From Paenibacillus sp. Soil787 (GTDB taxonomy: Bacteria > Bacillota > Bacilli > Paenibacillales > NBRC-103111), in NCBI RefSeq assembly GCF_001429545.1, contig NZ_LMSP01000009.1:45920-87592 (forward strand): DNA of 41,673 bases, written 5' to 3'. Both the position numbers and the translations under genes were made by a program. This document shows, one piece after another, positions 35,109 through 41,673 of the stretch. The notes beneath the pieces are model-generated. The model was not told where the DNA came from. It did not search any database and saw nothing but the letters and a program-made list of their open reading frames with translations. Every line of letters starts with the position of its first letter. Position 1 is the first letter of the stretch.

Positions 35109-35933
35109 ATGCATAAACTTATTATTCAAATTGCGGAGCATCAACTTGAAATAAACGTTGCCTCAGCTTTCTTAAAAGATTGGCTGGTAGCCAAGTTTCA
35201 TGCAACTGAAATTATGGATTGCTCTCAACTAGGGTCCTCAGATCTCACGATTCTTATTGAAGATGGTTATGGCACCCCATTTGAATCATTCGATGTCAAT
35301 ATTTCTACTACCCCTGAACTGATTACTTACCTTCGCAACGACTATCGCATTCAAGTCTTTCGTGATTTTACACATGCTTACATCTCGGCCTATGATGATT
35401 TCGCTTTAAATCATGCCCTTCTGCTCCTATATAGTGGATTTATTGCCCATCACGGGTGGGGACTTATGACACACTCGTCGTGCATCATGAGTGAAGGTCA
35501 TGCCTATTTGTTTGCCGGACAATCAGGAGCTGGTAAATCCACCGCGGCCCTATTGTCATCCCCAAGAATGGTTCTCTCCGATGAAGCAGCTTTAGTCAAA
35601 GTAACGGATAACAGTGTCAGAATATATAACTCCCCATTTCGCAGTGACTCTTTTTGGGAAAGGGAGCAGATGAATGAATCCTATGAACTGAAGGGGTATC
35701 ACATTTTACGGCAATCGCAGCAGATTAAGCGTCATCCTGTTCAAAAAGCAGAAGCCATGATCTTCCTAATGAACACCATTTTCTACTGGGCCTTCCTCCC
35801 AGAGGAAACAGCAAAGGTAGTAGCCATGTGTCGTAAACTGGTTAATAACGTGACTTTCTATGAGCTTTATTTTCAAAAAAACAACTTGTTTTGGGAGGTC
35901 ATCCATGAGCACACTCATGAACAATACGTATAG
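35109..35933 (+). CDS. HPr-kinase-like peptide kinase (PadeK/ThcoK type)
   Basis: A 274-aa protein whose core resembles HPr kinase: Walker A AGQSGAGKST at about 136-145, VLSDEAALV at about 155-163, and RSDSFWEREQ further on. Close relatives in lasso clusters such as paeninodin phosphorylate the C-terminal Ser of the precursor. Here the precursor ends in Lys, so the target, if any, would have to be Ser24 or another residue. AAAGGA lies 7 nt before the ATG. It overlaps the next gene by 29 nt. Confidence 0.8.
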   Translation: MHKLIIQIAEHQLEINVASAFLKDWLVAKFHATEIMDCSQLGSSDLTILIEDGYGTPFESFDVNISTTPELITYLRNDYRIQVFRDFTHAYISAYDDFALNHALLLLYSGFIAHHGWGLMTHSSCIMSEGHAYLFAGQSGAGKSTAALLSSPRMVLSDEAALVKVTDNSVRIYNSPFRSDSFWEREQMNESYELKGYHILRQSQQIKRHPVQKAEAMIFLMNTIFYWAFLPEETAKVVAMCRKLVNNVTFYELYFQKNNLFWEVIHEHTHEQYV

Positions 35934-36192
35934 ATGTTCTGCGAATCTGGATATGATGGAGGTCGACGGTGAGTTCTTAATTCTTGATAGCAACCAACTC
36001 ACCGTCACAAAGTTAAATGAAATGGGGGGCAAACTGTGGGGATTGCTGCAGCAAGGTCTCACTTTGCAACAAATCATAACTGCCATACAAGATGAGTATG
36101 ACATTAACGGTGCTGATGTAGAAAGTGACGTGGTCTCTTTCTTGAATGAGCTGAGCCAAATGGGATTGGTGGAACATGGGTCAGTACGATAG
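35905..36192 (+). CDS. PqqD-like RiPP recognition element protein
   Basis: A 95-aa PqqD-family protein (RRE, B1-type). The pattern is typical: VDGEFLILDSNQLTVTKLNE (about 19-38), MGGKLWGLLQQGLTLQQII (39-57), and a C-terminal DVVSFLNELSQMGLVEHG (about 74-91). Such proteins bind the leader and present the precursor to modifying enzymes. The start at 35905 has GGGAGG 6 nt upstream; a longer frame does not. It overlaps the kinase gene upstream and the peptidase gene downstream (17 nt). Confidence 0.85.
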   Translation: MSTLMNNTYRCSANLDMMEVDGEFLILDSNQLTVTKLNEMGGKLWGLLQQGLTLQQIITAIQDEYDINGADVESDVVSFLNELSQMGLVEHGSVR

Positions 36193-36616
36193 ATCTACAT
36201 TTGACCTTCTACATAAAGTATTCGCTAGAGAGCAAGAAATCCATATCACATCCGCGGGGAACAGCATGTACCCATTGATTAAAGAGGGAAATGATAGTGT
36301 GTTCACCAAAGTATCCCCTTCTGAGATTAAGAGAGGGGATATTTTACTATTTCGAGATGATAAGGGCAGACTTATTGGCCATCGCTTTTACTATAAGGAT
36401 CCTTCTAATTTTTATTACTGCAAAGGTGATTCTAATCTTTCTTTTGACCGCCCTATTCCGGAGAACCACATTCTTGGAAAACTAAAAAAGATTCAGAAAA
36501 AGAATATCCTGCTGCATGAGCACGATTGGACTTATAAAATATGGGGAAGCTTAGTTATCCATATTCCTCTGATTTCACGTCTGCTTCGCAAATATTTAAA
36601 CGTCAGGAATTCCTGA
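36176..36616 (+). CDS. S26-type (signal-peptidase-like) serine peptidase
   Basis: A 146-aa protein with the S26 core: nucleophile Ser30 in SAGNSMYPLIKEG, GDILLFR at about 54-60, and RLIGHRF at about 65-71, where the usual catalytic Lys is replaced by His69 as in SipW/ER-type enzymes. The last block CKGDSNLSFDRPI (about 82-94) matches the conserved GDN-D region, with Ser in place of Asn. There is no N-terminal membrane anchor; a short hydrophobic stretch is near the C-terminus. It could cut the leader in place of the missing B2 protease, which is inference. Confidence 0.75.
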   Translation: MGQYDRSTFDLLHKVFAREQEIHITSAGNSMYPLIKEGNDSVFTKVSPSEIKRGDILLFRDDKGRLIGHRFYYKDPSNFYYCKGDSNLSFDRPIPENHILGKLKKIQKKNILLHEHDWTYKIWGSLVIHIPLISRLLRKYLNVRNS

Positions 36617-36649
36617 AAGCGGCAGTGAATACTACAACTGTCCGCTTTC
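36615..36649 (+). terminator. Terminator of the peptide cassette
   Basis: GAAAGCGGCAGT pairs with ACTG-CCGCTTTC, followed by TATTTGTTCTT. It overlaps the last codons of the convergent ABC transporter gene. Confidence 0.6.
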
Positions 36650-38419
36650 TATTTGTTCTTGAGGGCGCATTGCCTTCCACTGCTTCTCATACAATTCCCA
36701 GTACAACCCTCGATTCCCCCACAAAGTATGATGAGTTCCCTGCTCCACGATTTCCCCTTGGTTCATGACAAGGATTTGTTCAGCCCTTACTATCGTTGAC
36801 AACCGGTGAGCAATGACGAAGGTTGTTCTGCCCTGCATCAGTTTATCCAGCGCTTCAGTAACCAACGCTTCTGATTCAGCATCGAGAGCGGAGGTAGCTT
36901 CATCCAAGATGAGAATACGCGGATTTTTCAGAAATGCTCTAGCGATGGCAATCCTCTGCTTCTGACCCCCGGAAAGTCTAGTTCCTCTTTCTCCAATTAT
37001 GGTACTGTACTGATCTTCCCATTCCATAACAAATGTATGTACATTTGCCGCTTTTGCAGCCTCAATAACTTCATCTCTAGTAGCTTCGGGATTACCGTAG
37101 CTGATATTTTCATAAATCGTCCCCGAGAAAAGAATATGGTCTTGAAAAACAGCCGCCACTTGATTTCTCAAACTATGTAATTCATATTCCTTCAAGTCTA
37201 TCCCATCTAAACGAACAGTTCCGGCTTCCGGATCATAGAACCTAGAAATAAGTTGAATGAGTGTCGATTTCCCTGCTCCGCTAGGACCAACTAGAGCAAC
37301 CATTTGTCCGGGATAAGCTGTAAAATTAATATTTTGTAATGCGAATTCTTGCTCTCCGCGTTCTTCTTTGTAAAAGAAGCCAACATGCTCAAAGCGAACT
37401 TCCCCTCTACATTGGTCTAGAGGAATTGCATGATCTGCGTTCTTGATTTCAGGTTCAATGTCTAATACTTCAAAGATTCGTTCCAGATTTGAAAATGAAT
37501 TTTGTATCATAACATTTGTCGCAGCGAAACGGTTAATAGGTCCGTAAGCTAGCGCTAAATAGGCCTGAAAAGCGATTAAGCCTCCTACTGATAAGTCTCC
37601 ATTTAATACAAAAGAAGCACCCGCAATCCAAATGATAATCTTACCTATTTCGGTTAATGATTGTGTGATTCTACCAAATACATTACTCAATAAGTACGTA
37701 TATCTTAACTTAGATGTGTAGGTCTGGGATTGATTACGAAGGCGTTCCAGCTCAAATTGTTCCCTTTGAAAAGATTGCACAACCCTTACTCCAGAAACCC
37801 GTTCGACCAGATCGCCAGACATATTCTCAGACTCTTGATGTACTTCCTTCCATGAACGTCGAAGTTTACTGTTAAACTTCTTGTGCGAAATGGCGTACAA
37901 AGGAAGTAGAATGAGACAAAATAGCGCTAATTTCCAATGAAGAAGCACTACCATACAACCCGCAAAGATCACAAAAAGAAGGTCAATTAGAAGGCCCAAT
38001 ACCCCTGCACTGACCAAGTTTTGAGCACCATTCACATCTTGGATGACACGAGATATAATACTCCCTGCTTGACGTGAATCAAAAAAACGAGGGGAAAGCT
38101 TTAGAATATGTGCATATAGTTTCAACCGAAGTTCGTTAGTTAATTGAATGAATAATTTGGTCTCCATCCAATTCCTTGCAAATTGCAATACGATGCCCAT
38201 ACACATAGTTAGCGTGAGTAACGAGATAATCTTCCCTAGCGTCCAGGTTCCTTCTTTTCCAATCAAAATATGATCAATCATAATTTTCGTAATCCAGGGT
38301 GCGATTAGAGAGACTCCAGCTTGCAGAAGCCCAGTTAAGAAGATAACCATCACGAAGGGCAAATGAGGTTTAACTAAACCGAAAAATCGTGAGGCAAGAC
38401 TATACTTGGTTCGAAACAT
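36632..38419 (-). CDS. ABC exporter (membrane domain plus ATPase)
   Basis: A 595-aa half-transporter of the MsbA/LmrA type: six membrane segments in residues about 20-310, then the ATPase with Walker A GPSGAGKST (about 383-391), Q-loop FQDHILFSG, signature LSGGQKQR (about 486-493) and Walker B ILILDEATSALD. There is no N-terminal C39 peptidase domain. It lies convergent to the peptide cassette and has island operators upstream, as lasso-cluster D proteins often accompany the A/B/K genes. It is therefore the likely exporter of the peptide. AGGGGG precedes the ATG. Confidence 0.9.
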   Translation of the reverse strand: MFRTKYSLASRFFGLVKPHLPFVMVIFLTGLLQAGVSLIAPWITKIMIDHILIGKEGTWTLGKIISLLTLTMCMGIVLQFARNWMETKLFIQLTNELRLKLYAHILKLSPRFFDSRQAGSIISRVIQDVNGAQNLVSAGVLGLLIDLLFVIFAGCMVVLLHWKLALFCLILLPLYAISHKKFNSKLRRSWKEVHQESENMSGDLVERVSGVRVVQSFQREQFELERLRNQSQTYTSKLRYTYLLSNVFGRITQSLTEIGKIIIWIAGASFVLNGDLSVGGLIAFQAYLALAYGPINRFAATNVMIQNSFSNLERIFEVLDIEPEIKNADHAIPLDQCRGEVRFEHVGFFYKEERGEQEFALQNINFTAYPGQMVALVGPSGAGKSTLIQLISRFYDPEAGTVRLDGIDLKEYELHSLRNQVAAVFQDHILFSGTIYENISYGNPEATRDEVIEAAKAANVHTFVMEWEDQYSTIIGERGTRLSGGQKQRIAIARAFLKNPRILILDEATSALDAESEALVTEALDKLMQGRTTFVIAHRLSTIVRAEQILVMNQGEIVEQGTHHTLWGNRGLYWELYEKQWKAMRPQEQIESGQL

Positions 38420-38430
38420 ATTTACCCCCT

Positions 38431-38447
38431 AGTTACATTTTGGAGCT
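38431..38447. promoter_or_regulatory. Half-degenerate island operator before the ABC gene
   Basis: AGTTACATTTTGGAGCT: one good half-site and one poor, 12 bp before the start codon. Confidence 0.4.
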
Positions 38448-38464
38448 AATTGGCTAGTCATTTT

Positions 38465-38493
38465 ATTATATGTTACATTCTGTTTCTAGGGTA
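38465..38493 (-). promoter_or_regulatory. ABC-gene promoter with operator in its spacer
   Basis: On the minus strand TACCCT (38493-38488, poor -35), AGAAACAGAATGTAACA (38487-38471, two to three mismatches) and a perfect TATAAT (38470-38465). Confidence 0.6.
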
Positions 38494-38559
38494 GCATATC
38501 CTTGATTTCAAACAAAAAAAATCTCTCGTAATAATCATTTCTGCATCCAATGTTATATG

Positions 38560-38608
38560 AAAAAGATTGCCAACTACCTGGCCAGAAAGGCGGGATAGCA
38601 GGCAATCT
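38560..38608 (-). terminator. Terminator after the LuxR-type gene
   Basis: On the minus strand AGATTGCC (38608-38601) pairs with GGCAATCT (38571-38564), followed by TTTTC. Inner CCTG../..CAGG pairing is possible. Confidence 0.75.
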
Positions 38609-38616
38609 TATTTTGT

Positions 38617-38916
38617 TTAACTCATTCTAATCGAAGTAATTACGGTAGGTTCACTTGTGAACTTCGAGACTAAGAGAGCTTGCTGCAAAAGTAATGCGAG
38701 CAGCCTGCGCATCGATCCTATGCCAATTTTGCTCATAATATTGGCAAGATGAATCTTCACCGTTTTCTCACTGATACAGCAGCTCTCAGCAATTTCCTTA
38801 TTTGTATACCCATAAGTAGCGATTAATGCGAGAATTTCTGATTCACGCTGCGTTAAACCATAATTCGTAAAAAATTGGGACAGAACTTGGTTATCTGCAA
38901 TAGTATCATGATTCAT
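38617..38916 (-). CDS. LuxR-type helix-turn-helix protein
   Basis: A 99-aa protein that is essentially a GerE/LuxR DNA-binding domain: LTQRESEILALIATYGYTNK (about 21-40), then SEKTVKIHLANIMSKIGIGS (about 48-67). It has no receiver or ligand domain. Its start overlaps the end of the HD-GYP gene (ATGA), so the two act as one unit. Confidence 0.85.
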   Translation of the reverse strand: MNHDTIADNQVLSQFFTNYGLTQRESEILALIATYGYTNKEIAESCCISEKTVKIHLANIMSKIGIGSMRRLLALLLQQALLVSKFTSEPTVITSIRMS

Positions 38917-39953
38917 ATAACAACTTCCTTTATATGGATATGTCTTTCTCGACTTAGATCTAGAAATGACTCCTCTATCTTAACAAGCGGATTCGTATCA
39001 TCCGTAGGATTAATATAAACGACCTCTCCAGAGCGGCCATCGGTTAGCCTTACTGTTCTGCCGATCAAATTATTAATCATATTAGTAAGAAATACTGACA
39101 CAATGTGGGGATCCAATTCTCCGAAAAACCCTTTCCTCATCCGGCTTACAACCTCGTAAAAAGGCATCATTTCATGATACGGCCTCTTCGAGGACATCGC
39201 GTGAAAGACATCGGCAACCGCAACAATTCGGCTCATTCGATCCAAGTGACTATCCTTTAATTGCAAGGGGTATCCAGTGCCATCTGCCCGTTCATGATGC
39301 TGTAAGGCAACTAGAGCCACTCTGTAGTTAATCCCAACCGTTTCCTTAAGCATGTTATAGCCTAAAATCGTGTGTCGCTTTATTTCATCGTACTCTTCCG
39401 TGGTTAATTTCCCCGGCTTCATTAGAATCTCTTGTGAAATCTTGATCTTACCAACATCATGCATCGTAGCTGCTAACGATAATAACGCCACTTCATTATC
39501 AGCTAAATTTAACCATTTGCCAATCCGCGTTGAGAGTATGCCTACACCAATATTATGCTGATGCATGTACTCATCTTTCGCTTTGACAGCTTCAAACAAT
39601 TGAAATAAATCGGGGTTCTCAGCAGCCTGCAGAACGATAGGAATCAACTCATTCTTGATTTCCAGCAGCGGAATCTTCTTCTGAGATTGAATTCGCTCGA
39701 ATAAGTCCTTGGCATATTGAGAAGCTTTTTGGACAAGGAGTTCGGAAGAATCTGGAGGGGAAACAGAATCAAGCTTATGCTCATGCATGGTTGTCGTAAC
39801 GATACCCATAAAGTCAATGCGATGCTGCCGAAACAAATCCAAATGCTCTTGATTGAGAACCGATTGACTTGGTACTAACACAAGTCCATGGCTTGTAGTC
39901 ACATCGTATTTCAACATCTTACCCAATAGTTCTCTCAATAAAGCTCGCTCCAA
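38913..39953 (-). CDS. HD-GYP domain protein (probable c-di-GMP phosphodiesterase)
   Basis: A 346-aa protein with an HD-GYP domain: MHDVGKIKISQEILMKPGKL (about 164-183), HTILGYNMLKE, then QHHERADGTGYPL (about 217-229) and ADVFHAMSSKRPYHEMMP (about 245-262). All metal and GYP residues are present, so it may hydrolyse c-di-GMP. N-terminal about 100 residues and C-terminal about 50 flank it. The start is TTG 39953, with only a weak upstream purine run, so the exact start is uncertain. The 250 bp beyond it up to 40203 hold no gene. Confidence 0.88.
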   Translation of the reverse strand: MERALLRELLGKMLKYDVTTSHGLVLVPSQSVLNQEHLDLFRQHRIDFMGIVTTTMHEHKLDSVSPPDSSELLVQKASQYAKDLFERIQSQKKIPLLEIKNELIPIVLQAAENPDLFQLFEAVKAKDEYMHQHNIGVGILSTRIGKWLNLADNEVALLSLAATMHDVGKIKISQEILMKPGKLTTEEYDEIKRHTILGYNMLKETVGINYRVALVALQHHERADGTGYPLQLKDSHLDRMSRIVAVADVFHAMSSKRPYHEMMPFYEVVSRMRKGFFGELDPHIVSVFLTNMINNLIGRTVRLTDGRSGEVVYINPTDDTNPLVKIEESFLDLSRERHIHIKEVVI

Positions 39954-40133
39954 TTATTCCAAAATATAACCTCTTTCAATTATATACGACAAAATTAGTA
40001 CAATCTATGGGATTAGAATCCCGTATTTCACTGGAAAATGTAGGATAAACCACCTATGTCATTCCTCAAAATCACCAAAAGTAGGACTATTGATCTGCTC
40101 ATTGTGTTCAATTGACGTCAATTCCACATCGTG

Positions 40134-40161
40134 ACATCCGTCTACTCTGCTGCATATAGTA
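40134..40161 (+). promoter_or_regulatory. Possible sigma-K-like sporulation promoter
   Basis: AC at 40134-40135, 17 bp, then CATATAGTA (40153-40161), fitting AC-N16/17-CATAnnnTA. It lies about 45 bp before the collagen-like gene. A short motif, so chance is possible. Confidence 0.35.
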
Positions 40162-40203
40162 AGTATCGACTAATCCGCTTTTACCTAAGGAGGAAATTAC
40201 GCA

Positions 40204-40959
40204 ATGGCTTCAGACAACAAACAAGATGAACTTCGTGAATTCGAAACTGAATCCGTACAGCCTGAAACTTCGGAACAGTTCTATCCTGCTTCATATCCGC
40301 AAGCTTTTCCTTATCCGTACGGTTATGCAGCACCCCAAGCTTATGGTTGGGCGCCTACTTACGATCCGCGCGGCTTGGGCGGCTTAGGCGGCATGTTCGG
40401 ACTTCCGGGTTTCCCTGGGCAATCGGGATTCCCTGGATCTGGCATGTCTCCTGGATTTCCCGGGCAGTCTGGTTTTCCTGGACAATCGGGCTTCCCTGGG
40501 CAACCTGGATTCCCGGGGCAATCTGGATTCCCTGGGCAACCCGGATTTCAGGGGCAGCCTGGATTCCCCGGGCAACCTGGCTTTCCTGGGCAGCCTGGCT
40601 TTCCTGGGCAACCTGGATCCCCTGGGCAACCTGGATCCCCTGGACAACCTGGATTCCCCGGGCAACCTGGATTCCCTGGGCAACCGCAGGGAGAAGGGCA
40701 AGCCCCCACTTCCGCACCTCCAGCTTATACACCGCAGAAACCGTTTAAAGCGGAAGGTGTCTCCGCTTATGCCGTAGACCCGGGAGCTATCTCCCGCTGC
40801 TTGTTTAATTTCACTTATGTCTGGCTCAGCAACGGCCAACAGTTCTGGTATTTCCCTACTTTTGTCGGACGCCATTCAATTGCAGGCTTCCGTTGGACTG
40901 GGTTCTCTTGGATGTATTTCGGTATCGATTTGCGCAATATTGACTCATTTACTTGTTAA
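40204..40959 (+). CDS. Collagen-like GXX-repeat protein
   Basis: A 251-aa protein. The N-terminal part (1-55) is acidic, then rich in Tyr/Pro/Ala. Residues about 65-165 are collagen-like triplets, mainly [12 protein letters not shown] in tandem, probably prone to repeat-number change. The C-terminal 60 residues are a separate compact domain with two Cys ([46 protein letters not shown]). AGGAGG lies 11 nt before the ATG. It is probably a surface or spore-surface protein. Long ORFs in other frames across the repeats are shadows. Confidence 0.8.
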   Translation: MASDNKQDELREFETESVQPETSEQFYPASYPQAFPYPYGYAAPQAYGWAPTYDPRGLGGLGGMFGLPGFPGQSGFPGSGMSPGFPGQSGFPGQSGFPGQPGFPGQSGFPGQPGFQGQPGFPGQPGFPGQPGFPGQPGSPGQPGSPGQPGFPGQPGFPGQPQGEGQAPTSAPPAYTPQKPFKAEGVSAYAVDPGAISRCLFNFTYVWLSNGQQFWYFPTFVGRHSIAGFRWTGFSWMYFGIDLRNIDSFTC

Positions 40960-40999
40960 AATAATGCGAAAGAAAGCTGTTATTCTCACAATGAACTGC

Positions 41000-41048
41000 G
41001 ACCCGAAAGACGGACACTTTGAAAAAAGCGTCCTCTCTCGGGTCTTTC
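41000..41048 (+). terminator. Terminator of the collagen-like gene
   Basis: GACCCGA (41000-41006) pairs with TCGGGTC (41038-41044), with inner GGAC/GTCC pairing, followed by TTTCTTC. From here to 41288 I see no convincing gene, only a further small hairpin (AAGGA..ACGAC / GTCGT..CCTTTT at about 41192-41218). Confidence 0.7.
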
Positions 41049-41288
41049 TTCGTTAACCGCAAATAGGGATTCATTGATCCAGCAACCTCAGCGAGCATTG
41101 ACAATTGATCCCGATGAAAGACACCTTAATGTAGAGAAAGATAGATGAATGAATCGGCAAATAGCCTTTGCGAATGTGAATTGTTGACAAGAAGGATAAA
41201 CGACTCCGTCGTCCTTTTGGGGCGAGCACGTTTGTCAAGACTGATGACGCGAAGTGTAATAAAAATTTATACTTTCTGCCCTGAAAAC

Positions 41289-41485
41289 TAAAAATTTTCA
41301 TTCATCAGTGGTGCCGCAACGCGGCATGTCGAGGAGAACTATTATTCAAGAGCCAAAATAACTGCGAAAGTGCAGGTATTTTGCTATTAAAAATTTTCAT
41401 TCATCAGTGGTGCCGCAACGCGGCATGTCGAGGAGAACTATTATTCAAGAGCCAAAATAACTGCGAAAGTGCAGGTATTTTGCTA
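41289..41485. repeat. Perfect 99-bp tandem duplication
   Basis: Copy 1 (41289-41387) and copy 2 (41388-41485) are identical through about 98 bp, beginning at TAAAAATTTTCATTC and ending at TATTTTGCTA. Each copy ends in a hairpin (AAAATAaCTGC / GCAGgTATTTT). Absence of any difference suggests a recent duplication. Confidence 0.9.
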
Positions 41486-41639
41486 AAAATCGTTTGAATA
41501 GAGGAAAAGCCTGCAAATATGCAGGAATTTTCAACTCTACCATCCTGAAATTAAAAAAAGACCGAAAAAGCCTGCACAATTGCAGGAATTTACGAATTGG
41601 AGATAATCGAAGAAAAAAAGCATGTATAATTGCAGGCTT
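41355..41639. repeat. Array of five CTGCA-type hairpins
   Basis: Hairpins of one type recur at 41355-41382 and 41454-41481 (in the 99-bp copies), then CCTGCA-AATA-TGCAGG (41510-41525), CCTGCA-CAAT-TGCAGG (41571-41586) and a looser AAGC..GCTT copy (41618-41639). Most are preceded by A-rich and followed by T-rich sequence (GGAATTT). Spacing is about 50-99 bp. No gene was seen in this stretch, and the array may go on past the window edge. Confidence 0.75.
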
Positions 41640-41673
41640 ATCACAACCGTAATCACTTCTGAGTTCTTCTCGT

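Noticed and set aside
40347..40875. Long ORFs in other frames across the collagen-like gene
   Set aside because: They arise from the repetitive GFPGQ-coding DNA, have odd compositions ([14 protein letters not shown]) and no ribosome sites.
41071..41301. 76-aa minus-strand ORF
   Set aside because: No ribosome site, low-complexity composition and no recognisable pattern.
41289..41640. CRISPR array
   Set aside because: Repeats are few, unequally spaced hairpins with an exact 99-bp tandem copy, no regular unique spacers and no cas genes nearby.

Overview
The window looks like a Paenibacillus-type Firmicute chromosome. The evidence is strong AGGAGG-type ribosome sites with some TTG starts, sigma-A promoters, a Cps/Eps polysaccharide locus of the BY-kinase type, a LytR-CpsA-Psr protein, a collagen-like low-complexity protein and a Firmicute nfo/DUF2621 neighbourhood. 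The genus is an inference from gene content. The flanks (about 0.5-8.7 kb and 38.6-41 kb) look moderately GC-rich. The middle (about 8.7-38.5 kb) is visibly more AT-rich, holds several broken genes and a small tyrosine recombinase, and reads as an accessory island.

Layout. 1-8.7 kb: the end of a winged-helix protein, an array of hairpins, ppnP, transketolase, a DUF1800/DUF1501 pair with a Tat signal, purU, endonuclease IV and a DUF2621 protein. 8.7-15.4 kb: small membrane proteins, decayed phage-like, FnIII and RCC1 genes, a beta-helix lipoprotein, an O-antigen-polymerase-type membrane protein, and a two-gene unit encoding a Cys-rich protein and a membrane protein. 15.4-27.9 kb: a VanZ-like gene, then one long minus-strand operon galU - priming sugar transferase - pyruvyltransferase - glycosyltransferase - MurJ-like flippase - two glycosyltransferases - rfbA - rfbC - rfbB - rfbD. 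28-32.2 kb: BY-kinase and modulator, an NTP_transf_5 nucleotidyltransferase, CpsB phosphatase and a PilZ-like protein. 32.3-34.6 kb: an XRE regulator, a convergent 46-aa ORF, a recombinase and an LCP protein. 34.9-38.4 kb: a RiPP-like cassette made of a 39-aa precursor with a lasso-type leader, an HPr-kinase-like kinase, a PqqD-like (RRE) protein, an S26-type peptidase and a convergent ABC exporter. 38.6-41.7 kb: an HD-GYP/LuxR pair, a collagen-like protein, and a second repeat array.

Main result. About 15 copies of one 17-bp palindrome (consensus TGATACA-nnn-TGTATCA) sit upstream of nearly every transcription unit of the island. In five promoters the palindrome exactly fills the 17-bp spacer between a TTGACA-like -35 and a TAAAGT/TATAAT-like -10; in a sixth (the ABC gene) it abuts a perfect -10 but the -35 is poor. 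The XRE protein at 32.3 kb is the obvious candidate repressor. The 46-aa ORF convergent with it also has such a promoter, which suggests a SinR/SinI-like switch with feedback. The same boxes control the polysaccharide genes and the RiPP-like cassette.

That cassette has lasso-type parts (leader, kinase, RRE, exporter). It lacks the lasso cyclase and the B2 protease in this window, and the predicted core lacks the residues needed for a lasso ring. It may be an undescribed peptide system co-expressed with exopolysaccharide.
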